Below, piece after piece: positions 1 to 9,585 of a stretch of 26,039 nt of DNA. The translations under genes were made by a program, and so were the position numbers. This DNA comes from Amphimedon queenslandica (lineage: Eukaryota > Porifera > Demospongiae > Haplosclerida > Niphatidae): assembly GCF_000090795.2 (NCBI RefSeq), contig NW_003546462.1, positions 2,632 to 28,670 on the forward strand, given 5' to 3'. Under the pieces are notes generated by a model. The model saw only the letters and a program-made list of their open reading frames with translations. It was not told where the DNA came from and made no database searches. The stretch's first letter is position 1. The number at the start of each line of letters is the position of its first letter.

Positions 1-60
1 CACAATAGGGAAAGTAACACATACACATAGATAAAACTATTCCCATCATATTGTTTTATC

Positions 61-121
61 TTTGTTCTGTAGGGCTTTCCCTCTATTCCCATCATATTGA
101 GGGAAAGCCCTACAGAACAAA
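61..121. repeat. Perfect inverted repeat (hairpin)
   Basis: Two perfect 23-bp arms (61-83 and 99-121) flank a 15-bp loop. The arms contain GTTCTGTAGGGCTTTCCC and its complement. The loop plus adjacent bases (84-99) is a direct repeat of 39-54 (TATTCCCATCATATTG), so the hairpin seems to have formed by local duplication and inversion. No terminal motif of a known transposon was recognised. Confidence 0.85.
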
Positions 122-150
122 ACAAATAAAGAAATAGGAAAAGCTGGATT

Positions 151-151
151 A

Positions 152-218
<67 letters not shown>

Positions 219-224
219 GTTTAA

Positions 225-302
<78 letters not shown>
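151..302. repeat. ATT/TTA microsatellite
   Basis: A long ATT trinucleotide run is interrupted once near 218-228. A shorter ATT run lies at about 498-531. The open frame across it (poly-Ile) is a product of the repeat. Apart from these and the hairpin at 61-121, nothing gene-like is visible in 1-813. Confidence 0.95.
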
Positions 303-813
303 ACAAAAGCAACAACAGCAGGAAAGTAAACAAGACAAAATGAAGAAAACACTGGACAAGCAAAGAGAGACAAAGAAAAAGAAATTAATAATAAAATAAA
401 ATCAAATGAAAATATAGTTCTGATTAAGTAGTTAATTTAAAAAACTGGGGTTGATACCATTTCCATCCTCCATACCAATCCCCCGCCATTTATGACTATT
501 ATTATTATTATTACTATTATTATTATCATTAAATTTTTTCTGTGGCCCTGATTGCCGCTTTTATAAATGTATATTAAATTTTATATGTGAACTTAATATG
601 CTATTTTGTTGCAGCTGCATATCAGTATAACATATCTGATCTAAATAATTATTTTAAATGAGCTGCTAAAAAACTTTTTTCTAAAAAAACAAAAACTAAC
701 TTCAACAGAATTAATGACAACACATCAAAAAAAGTAAAAGTCCTAATATCAAAAAAGTCCTAAGTTTGTTGTCCGATGTCCGATATCCACAGTCCATAGT
801 TGAATTGAGGCTT

Positions 814-2048
814 TTAGCGAGTGCAGATGGAGCAGGTTATAGCAATATTAGCATTGTAAGGACCACAAGGCATTCCCTGATTACACTTTGGCATCACAAA
901 GTACAGCAGTGCACCATTTGTGTCGCTATTGCTGCCATGAATCTTCTCTCCAGCTTCATCAATGCATTCAAAAACTTGATTTCTTCGATGTCCTCTGTGA
1001 TCTGCCATCAAGTAACCTCTGTACTCTTGGGTCCATGAGTCTGGACAGTTGATCCTACCAGGCAACTGCATTTTAGTAGATTTGTCAGGAACATAACACA
1101 CAGCACAAGGGACATTCCAGTTGTGGTTACTCCAGATCTTGTTTTGTGATTCATACTCTGTTCCATACATGAAAGTATAGTGTCCAGGGTTTTGAGTGCT
1201 GAGATGTCCCACACCACTGGTTGGCATACACACAATGTTTGCTCCTCCTCCATGCTCATGATATCCACTGCCTCCAGCATATCCAGCATAGACTCTTTCT
1301 GCTCCACTTCTGCAAGTTGTCTTTCCCCAGCGAGTGTATACAACTCCACTGCCTCTGGAGTCATAATCTGGTGTAAGTGTTATGACAATTCCTTTATCAG
1401 TGAGTTTGAGGCCAATGTTCTGCTGTTCAGCTATACAATGCAATCATTCCATAATATCATGTTAAGCCCAACATACACAATGCAACATTTGTTGCTAATG
1501 TTGCATGCAATACAGTTTAAGGATTCAATGGAGCTTGCAACATGTTGCATGAAACAGGAAACAGTTCTATTTCATGCAACATGTTGCAAGCTCCATTGAC
1601 TCCTGTATAAACTGTGTCGCATGCAACAAGTTGTTTGCAATAAATGTTGCATAGCGTATGGTGGGCTTAATACTGCATTGGTTGGTTATACCTTTATCAT
1701 CTGTTGCCTCTGCTTCTGTATTAGTGGCCAATTCTGTATTAGTCACCAATTCTGTATTTCATAAGTTTTAAAAATTATTGCAAAGATAATTTGCAGTACC
1801 TGAATCAAGGTCATTAGTTTCCTTGAATTTACCTATAATACAACATTGCAGATGATAACTCAATCAAATACTAATTGTTCTTACCGTTTTCTGCAACATT
1901 AACTGATTCTTCATTATCTGTATCATCACCTGCAAAAAATTTTGAATTTTTCAAAAAAATGTTAATATATAATAATCTTACCAGTTCGAGTACAATAGCT
2001 GCTGCTGATCAAAAATGCAAAGAAAGCAACAAGCACGATCCTCTTCAT
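814..2048 (-). CDS. Secreted spongin/short-chain collagen C4-like protein
   Basis: Four exons: 2048-1982, 1929-1885, 1751-1692 and 1430-814, all joined in phase 1, about 262 aa. Exon 1 encodes a signal peptide (MKRIVLVAFFAFLISSSYC). Exons 2 and 3 encode an acidic Thr/Asn/Glu linker with a short internal repeat (ELVTNT, ELATNT). Exon 4 is the globular domain. It carries the motifs I associate with sponge short-chain collagen C4-like proteins: VYTRWGKTTC, GGGANIVCMP, YGTEYES, VPCAVCYV, CPDSWTQEYRGYLM, NTNGALxY-like DTNGALLYF, and a C-terminal ITCSICTR, with many cysteines likely to form disulfides. No Gly-X-Y tract is present in these exons, so this is a collagen-less member. Its role is probably extracellular matrix or secreted lectin-like; that is inference. 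The acceptor of exon 4 at 1431-1432 was chosen to keep phase, and the last intron holds a fold-back element. Confidence 0.8.
1462..1670. mobile_element. Fold-back MITE-like element
   Basis: A 209-bp inverted-repeat element lies inside the last intron of the C4-like gene. The ends read TTAAGCCCAACATAC and its near complement GTATGGTGGGCTTAA. The inner arms 1526-1554 and 1570-1598 are a perfect 29-bp inverted repeat around a 15-bp spacer. The arms also contain the self-palindrome TGCAACATGTTGCA. The terminal TTAA on both sides could be a TTAA target duplication, as in piggyBac-type elements, or simply part of the terminal repeat. It has no coding capacity. Confidence 0.75.
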
Positions 2049-2142
2049 TTTCAAATGATAGCAGTGATGTTATAGACCTAAAATTTTAGAATCTGATTCT
2101 GTTCCTTTAGTTGTCTATGTGTAAGTTGCCTCTGCTCTCCTC

Positions 2143-2152
2143 TTTATATAGG
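2143..2152 (-). promoter_or_regulatory. TATA box of the C4-like gene
   Basis: On the minus strand the sequence reads CCTATATAAAGAG, about 95 bp upstream of the start codon at 2048. That leaves room for a transcription start about 30 bp downstream and a short 5' leader. The remainder of 2049-2791, between this gene and the 3' end of the receptor gene, shows no exon I can support. Confidence 0.6.
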
Positions 2153-2791
2153 CCATCACTCAATCAGTGGGAGTACTTTGCATGGCATGCAATTTAATGA
2201 AGTACACTTTTATACTGCGGCAATTACATATTAACACACAGAACATATCTCTTTCTCAAATTACAATTTCCTTCTTGCTTTCCGCATGTTAATGGACAAG
2301 TACTAATTGACTAAGCTTGTCCAAAGTGGGAGGAAAAGTTCTATGGAATTCAAGTTCTTTAATGTTTCTGCTTGTATTCCCATTAAGAACATCACATTTA
2401 AATAGTGATCTACATGTGTAAGTAAAATAATCAATTAATACTGGTAATCAACAATAGCAAATAACAAATTACAATAGACCAGGCTTAGAAAGATATCACA
2501 AGTTTATGATCATCACCACGAATGTTATCAATCATGGGATTTATTATATTCCTAGTGATAGTCTCTGAGATGTGGCTGCACGTAGCAATGGTAGACTATT
2601 ATTATGACATCTTCCATTGTTATGCCATGCAGCAAAACATTGCCTTTTTGAATGGGCATTTAACTAAATGTCCACTTCAAAATTGATACCTTTTAATAAT
2701 AAAATTATTATTCCTGGATAAAATTATGGGTTTGAATAAAAACAGTTTAAAAACACCAAGACAATACTATATACTTATACATAGTGTCATT

Positions 2792-5700
2792 TCAGTTATT
2801 CGTCTCCACAATAGGCAAAGATACCATTGATGTCTCAATGAATGAAACTGATAATTTCCTGTCTCCATTTTCTGCATAAGTGCTACTTGAAGCCTAAAAA
2901 ACATTCCGTATTGTTACAGCACTAGTTAAAAATGCATGTACGCACCCTTCTTCCGTCTAGTTGTGATTTCAACTCCATAACTTCATTTTGCAACCGGTCA
3001 ATCTTCTCTTTATCACTCACTACTGTGAATGCTCCACTTTTTCCAAATTCAACTGTAGATGTGATCTGTGTGGTATCACACTTTTCTCCTTCAGGATCTT
3101 TATACAAGCGATACATCTATACAATAATAATAATGAAAAATCTCCTTGTTTTAATACCATTCAGTAACTATAATATGACTTGTATATAAAGGCTAGTTTG
3201 CAGGCAAGTGTACTTAAATCAAAAGTGTGTGCAATTTGACTTCAATGATTTGTTGATGCATGCTTTAAGCTAGAGTTAATATTGCAAATTTGTCTTTATT
3301 CATCACTCACTTTTGGTGCAAATATAACGAGTAAAATGGCAAAGGCAACAATCAGGAGACCAATATCATAAAGGACCTCATGAGTATTATAGAAACTAGA
3401 GAGAGCAAATGAGACTATGACCAGCTCCACCAGTACAATGCTAGTTATGTAAATGATGGTAGCAACCTCCTTGGAGTCATTGAGTATTTTGATACGGACT
3501 TTGCGTGTTTGCATAGCAAGAATGATGGCTATTATCTGAAGCATCCCAAGATAAATGTAGAGGAAAATGAGCCACACATAGGAAGCAGTAGTGAAGCAGT
3601 GGTAAACGTAATAATCTAATGGAACTCCTCTTTCCTAAAAATAAGAATTATTGTAATAAAATAACTTGGAGATCAGACAATATGAATTAGATTTTATAAC
3701 GCAACCATTTATTCACAAATAAAAGCAATAGTCATAGTATAAAAAGCTCACATTAAACTTGTTGGAATTTTCTCTGTCGGACTCCAGTGAGAGCTTCAAT
3801 CTTGTTTGAGGTATTGCAGAACCAATTATCAGTATAAATACCATACCTCCAGTTATCAATAGAATTATACCCATCAAATGCCAATCAGTAAGTATCTTTA
3901 TGTGAACAGGTATAATTGATAATAATAATTTCTATTAGGATCACTTGTTACCTTCTTGTTTGGCGAAGGATTATGAAATATGTAATATATCCTCCACATT
4001 TTAGATAGGATTGTTCCAAAAGCAATTGTATAACCAATGAAATCAAGATATAAAGAAATCTACAAAAAGTATTGTAATTAATGAATCTTTATTGAGGCAT
4101 AGTAACTTACATAACAAAATACTAGTCGAGTTGATTTAAATTCCTCTTCATTACTGGTATCAAATGGGAATGTGCGTAAAAATATAGACAAAAACACCAT
4201 CGATGTTCCGGCAATGATGAAATAATTAAGATTAGGACTAATAAGCTTGATTAACCTATAACAGCATATATTTATAAGTAAGAGATTTAAGTATAATTTT
4301 TAGTTCTTTTTTTAATAACTCACTTTTTATTTCTGAAATAAAAGGTGAATATTAGACAGATGGCACAAAATACAAGCCCGACAAAACTGATTGTATAAAA
4401 AATGACAACTAGCGAGGCATGAAATGTAGAGATTATTCGAATAGGAGTGCCATCTGATGGAACACCATCTGAAAATAGAAAATAAATAAAAAATATATAG
4501 CATGTAAAGGTTTATGTTAAGTTAATAAAATGTATAGATAAGAGTTTCCTACAAGACTTTAGCATATAGTGTTCAGTGAGTTTTTAAAGTTCCTCAAAAA
4601 TTGGGAAAGTCCCTGTATAATAGTACATGGTCATGGGCCAAATTTTGCCAAAAATGAAAAGGAGAGAGTTCTTCATTTTTATTGCATTTTCTGATGCATA
4701 TACATGTACTTATGTTGCGTAGAAAGTTTGAAGTGATTCCAATCAAAATTAGATTTTTTACGAATTTTTAAAATTACTCCAAAATCGGTTAAAAGTCCCT
4801 GTACTATAGTACAGGATCATGGGCCAAATTTTGCCAAAAATTAAAAGGAGAGAATTCTCAATTTTTATTACATTTTCTGATGCATATACATGTACTTATG
4901 TTGCGTAGAAAGTTTGAAGTGATTCCGATCAAATTTGAATTTTTTATGAATTTTAAAAGTTTCTCTAAAAGCCGTACACTAATCATGTAAGGATTATTGT
5001 AAGCTTATGAAGCTCATACATTTTAGTTCAGTTAAACATGCTTTCAGGGAAAATCTGAGACATAGTTATACCTGGAAATACTGTTTCGGTATTTTGATTG
5101 TTTAAGTAAATGAATTCATCTTGAAACCAACTAGCCACAAGGAGCTGCTCATCTAATGAAAATTAAAATTAAAATAAAAGTAAAAATAATAATTAAAATA
5201 ACATATATTGTTATATCTGCACAACGTAACTCAGCACATTAAAAGTAACTCACTGTTTCTTATCTGATAGATCCTAGTTCTACTATTAGGTCTAATACCA
5301 TCTTCATCAAAACTAACATTTCCCTATAGAATAAGTAAAAATAAAAGTGGTTCTTGGCTCATAAAAGAGACAAGAATATTTTACTATCACTATCACCCAA
5401 GAGTAGATTCTACTCTTGCTAAGTGATCATCTTTTATAAAAATGCTTCCATTACAATGTATGCGTGTGTTTCATAGTCTTACTGATAATCCTTCAAAGCT
5501 GGTCCTTCCAAGCTCATATCTTATGACACAAGAGGTAGTTGTTATCGTATTGCTCCATTGATCCAATGGAGTCAGTGTACCATTACAATCAGGGCCTGGG
5601 CCTTGACCTTCTGCTATTCTTTTTGCTGTTTTATCAAGAGCCAGTGCTAGTGACCACGTGGCATCATAAGCCATGTGTGCCACATAGGTAGGTTGGAAAT

Positions 5701-7227
5701 TGCGATAAGACGAATTAGACGAATTAAGTCTGGCATTGTATAAGGCATAGAAATCATTGTAAGACTAAGAGAGAAGGGAAAGAAAAGAAAAGAGTATAAA
5801 GTGGGTGAATATGCATAAGAAAAAAGAGTAGTACTACATGTATATCTTCCTGGCTACAACTAGTACATATTTTACAACTAACTATGTTCATTAACATAGC
5901 TCTCCCACCTAATTTTGTCTGTACTACAAACCATCATGCAACAAAACATTATTAATAGTAACAGTAATAGACATATGTACATGCATCTTGTAACAACTTA
6001 CAAGATCCCCGATGACTCTCTTTGTTACATTGGTATTAATAGGATACTGCTGTACAGCCAATGCTCCATTAAGTACTGAATATAGTTGATCACTTGTACA
6101 TGCGAATGGATCATTTGGTGTCTCAGTAGATGGTATGGTCCACCACTGATTGCTGTACCATCCGTACAATATCCAAGCATATTTTCTCCTATCTGTAAGT
6201 CTTCTTTTATAAGCCTGTAAAGAATTAATTCACATAATATGAGATTCATAAAGGAATTATATACATGCACATCATGGTGCTTACAATAAAAGTTATCTTA
6301 GCTAAATCAGCAGTACATAATAATAAGAACATTTTGTAATGGTGTCCCAATTGGTACAAGCCTATACAAAAGTACCTCCCACCTCTGTATTAAGGACAGG
6401 TATACTGGTCCTTATAATTACATATAACTGCTCATTAGTAAGTGATGTTATTTGCATCATAAGGCTATAACAAAGGATTACTAAGACTACATACAATGCC
6501 TGGAATGCCTTATCAATACTGTAAACGCCACGACACATAAACAATTGTAATGATGGTATTTCCCTCTCAGCATTATGTAATTTAGGAAGGCCATATAGCC
6601 TTAATTACATCATACTACTGGATAAAATATTGACAGGAATTCAGTAATTTTATTGACAAAACAGCCAATCTAGAATCTTTCATTTATTATGCTTAATCTC
6701 CATAATTAGGGTTTCAAATGACTAAATTAAATTGAAGTCCTTGGGAGAAATTGCCAAAAAAACTCCCATTATTATTGTAAGGTTGCAATCTGGTTGCATC
6801 TGGTTCATTGTTGTTGCTTTTCATGTATCTAATAATTGTTTCTTTGAGCCAAAGAATAGCTCAGCATATTACTATGATAATTATGAAGTTATCATTTTCA
6901 ACTTCCTAATCACGGGGCTCAAGTTACATACCCTCACACTCATAACAGTATCATTCATCAACAACTGTACTGCAGTTACTGCTAATTTGTGACTTCATTT
7001 CATTATTCTTCACTACATTAAGCACTCAAAGCCAGAGCCCACCAACATGAAGTAAATTCGATAAAATTCAATTTTAAGTGTCTAGGCTTGTGCTTTTGAC
7101 GTGGTTTGGGCAGCATGTTGCATGAAGTATGGAGAGTACCTTAATTTCATGCAACATGCACAACAAATTAACCACAATTACCCACAAACACAAGAAATAA
7201 TGGTGCATGGTATTGCTGACTGAGGTC

Positions 7228-7292
<65 letters not shown>

Positions 7293-9458
7293 GCTGCCCA
7301 TGCAGCTAGCATAAAGCTAAGTTATGATCACAAAATAAATCATGAGTTAATTCATTGAACTAACTCTGGCTACAAATCTTATAATCTTACCTCACATATG
7401 ACTTGTCTTGCTTTAGGCTCCCACATGTTCAAGAAAAAGATCCTTCCAGACTCAGGCTATTAAAGGAAAAAGTATTTAAAATCAACATATTTGAGAAGAA
7501 TAAAAGGTAGTTTCCTTTAGGAGATTACAGTTTACATAAGCACAGAAGTGTGAACCACATTGTTATCCAACCCAAGAGACCTTTTTCAAATGGTGGTGTA
7601 TAAAAATGAGACTGCATTACATTAAATTACAATAACATTTATCTTCATTTATCATATAAAATTTTTGAAGGGGCCAACATGCCCCCCTACTGTGTTTGGT
7701 AACATAAATAATACACTACAAAAACTTAAATTTGAAAATATTACTTTATTTTTGTAGCAAGCAAATTACACTTACAAATAGATCAGAAATGTTAGCAGGA
7801 TCTTCATCAGATTCAAAGCTAATCTTCGTAGCAACAATTGACTTTGTATTCAGTAGTTCAATGAGTGACTCTTCAGTCTAATGAATATAGCACAGAATAA
7901 AAGTATACATACAAGTACATATAAGTATGGTGATAGTAAAATGTTTAATTAGGTTGAGCAAACAATTAATTTGTTATGAGTTTATCATTAGATTCAATGG
8001 GGGTGATTAAGCTTTGGTAGCTTGTGCAATAAACATAACATTTACTCCAAAAATGGCCATAGGTCACTTATATGTGATCATTATTATGAAGTGAGGCATA
8101 ATGCATGTGCATGTAAACATGATAATTACATCATTGCACATGTACAGGTTGCATAATAGTAATGATAATTGAATAAAAGCAGGCACCAAACATACTTCAG
8201 TAAATAGTGTTACTTTCTCAGTAATAATGACAACTCTACTCCACTCATAATGAGTCATGATCGCTGCTATTCCTGGAATATAGTTGCTCTCGGATACGTA
8301 GATTTGGAAATAGTTCTTAAAACGATTGCGGTCTCTTAGATGGACTGATGACGAGGAATAAGAGACCTGGAGAAAGTGATAATTAATTTATTATCATCAT
8401 CATCAAGAAGTATAATTGAGATCATGATTCAAGATGAACTATAAGATGGCTTCTGCTTTCATACAAAAAAAGAAGCCAATTAGTACGTGAGTAACGTACG
8501 CTAAATAGCAAAAATATTTGGCAAGAGCTACTGGTAGGGAAATAAAAAGTGGAAGGAAAAGGTAGGTAGAAGGTTGAAGTGAAACAATTACTCATGGAAG
8601 ACTACCAGTGTTTGTAAATTATTTTTAATAATCAAATGCTGCAATTTGCACAGTTCAGTAAGCTGATGGGCTGTTTGTTTAATATAACTACACAATGCAA
8701 GAACACACCTCAATTTAGACAGCCCCTTTGTAGCTCAGTTGCTAATCATGCTACGGTTAAGTTATCATTTCTACAATCCAGAGTAGTACTCATGTTACAA
8801 CATAGCTCAGATAACAATAACTAGCAGTGATCATTAAAGCTACAAGAAGTTATGTTATTACGTTATTATTTATTTGCGAGTGTTTGTGTATATACTGACT
8901 TGAGAGAGACCCCAGAATGGTCCGATTTCAGCTACCGGATCTGTAGCAACCGAACAGCCTGAGCCTATTACTGCAAGGAAGTTGGAACAAGGGGCAGTTA
9001 TCTGGGAGAGAAATTCAGATAGCGATGGTGTCCTAAGACACTGAAATAAAAAGAAAAATAATGAGAGAGAAAGAGCTATAGAATAATATTTATTACAGTA
9101 ATCATAAAGTAGTCAGCAGCTAGGGTAAGCTAAAGGCATTTAAAGTCTAATCAACTTCCATTATCAAATCATGTCAAATCAATGAGCCATGTAACTCGAT
9201 CTTTACCATCATACCCAGCTATACCTGTGAGTCGACTGCGTCTGAGTAGCTCAGAGTAAAGTTTGAAAGGAGAGAAGAGTTGCTGTTGATCCTTTCCAGT
9301 GCCATGTCGACTCCAACCAAACTGCTGTAAGTGTTAAAGGAGCTTCCATTACTAGCCATAAATAAGAACTGGAGTTCATCAGGTTCGTGACTGCAATTGA
9401 GCTGAGCATTGGCGGTAATGATAAAGGCTAGCAAGGAGAAGAAGAGAAAGAAATTCAT
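2792..9458 (-). CDS. GABA-B-like metabotropic receptor (class C GPCR)
   Basis: Sixteen exons: 9458-9225, 9040-8900, 8366-8196, 7877-7776, 7456-7391, 6214-6002, 5764-5483, 5323-5254, 5152-5072, 4468-4324, 4255-4111, 4059-3952, 3895-3752, 3634-3311, 3116-2946 and 2893-2792. They join in phase to give 832 aa. Residues 1-18 are a signal peptide (MNFFLFFSLLAFIITANA). A Venus-flytrap ligand domain follows to about residue 450 (DSQC, IGSGCSVATDPVAE, YGWYSNQWW, AYDATWSLALAL, FEGLSGNVSFDEDG). Seven membrane segments cover about 465-740. The GABA-B-type loop TRKVRIKILNDSKEVA lies before the last segments. The cytoplasmic tail (KEKIDRLQNEVMELKSQL) is a predicted coiled coil, as used for heterodimerisation in this family. 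It should sit at the plasma membrane and couple to G proteins. The ligand is unknown: the residue aligned with the GABA-contacting Glu of vertebrate GABBR1 appears to be Val. The largest intron (7390-6215) holds a CAA microsatellite. Confidence 0.88.
4560..4985 (+). repeat. Tandem 186-bp repeat in receptor intron
   Basis: About 2.3 units with a period of 186 bp: CCCTGT at 4611 and at 4797, CTGATGCATATACATG at 4691 and 4877. The unit contains CCTGTACTATAGTACAGG (degenerate in the first copy), GGGCCAAATTTTGCCAAAAA, and GCGTAGAAAGTTTGAAGTG. It lies in the intron between 5072 and 4468. The same family recurs at 10890-11235, 14640-15085 and 25445-25555. Confidence 0.85.
5398..5418. repeat. Short palindrome in receptor intron
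   Basis: CAAGAGTAGA and TCTACTCTTG form 10-bp arms with a single-base spacer. The flanks continue the pairing imperfectly (ATCAC and GTGAT). It sits in the intron between 5483 and 5323. No function is apparent. Confidence 0.6.
7113..7159. repeat. Degenerate relative of the fold-back element
   Basis: GCATGTTGCATGAA (7113-7126) is repeated inverted at 7146-7159. The arms match the core of the element at 1462-1670 (GCAACATGTTGCATGAAA). It is probably a decayed or internally deleted copy in the long receptor intron. Confidence 0.5.
7228..7292. repeat. CAA microsatellite
   Basis: About 21 uninterrupted CAA units in the receptor intron 7390-6215. The minus-strand poly-Leu frame across it is an artefact. 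The rest of the intron, 6215-7390, shows only the small hairpin at 7113-7159. Confidence 0.95.
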
Positions 9459-9585
9459 TGTGTCGCTAGGCTGTAGAAAAAATGACTGGAATCACATTCA
9501 CATCCACTGTTGCTTTGGTTGCTTGCTTGCATTTTTAATGTTAAATCCGCCCACGTGAGTTGATGATCCACACCTATCCTCCAAA
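9459..9585. promoter_or_regulatory. Divergent promoter, receptor/SLC49 transporter
   Basis: Only 127 bp separates the two start codons, so both 5' leaders and the core promoters must overlap here. It contains CCGCCCAC (9547-9554; GTGGGCGG on the minus strand) running into an E-box CACGTG (9552-9557). No TATA box was seen. A related GTGGGCG word occurs upstream of the KNL1-like gene and between PAM16 and the calpain. Confidence 0.6.

Noticed and set aside
217..399. Poly-Ile open frame
   Set aside because: It is produced by the ATT microsatellite, with no conserved sequence.
766..1599. Open frames on the strand opposite the C4-like exon, and overlapping minus frame 1008-1364
   Set aside because: They shadow exon 4 of the C4-like gene, whose own frame matches a known family.
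6025..6270. Minus-strand 81-aa frame overlapping the receptor exon
   Set aside because: It is a frame shadow of exon 6214-6002.
6362..6544. Minus-strand hydrophobic frame inside the receptor intron
   Set aside because: It does not join in phase, and the flanking exons (7391 and 6214) already give continuous GABA-B-like sequence (VICE-AYKRR).
7074..7301. Poly-Leu minus-strand frame
   Set aside because: It is a translation of the CAA microsatellite.
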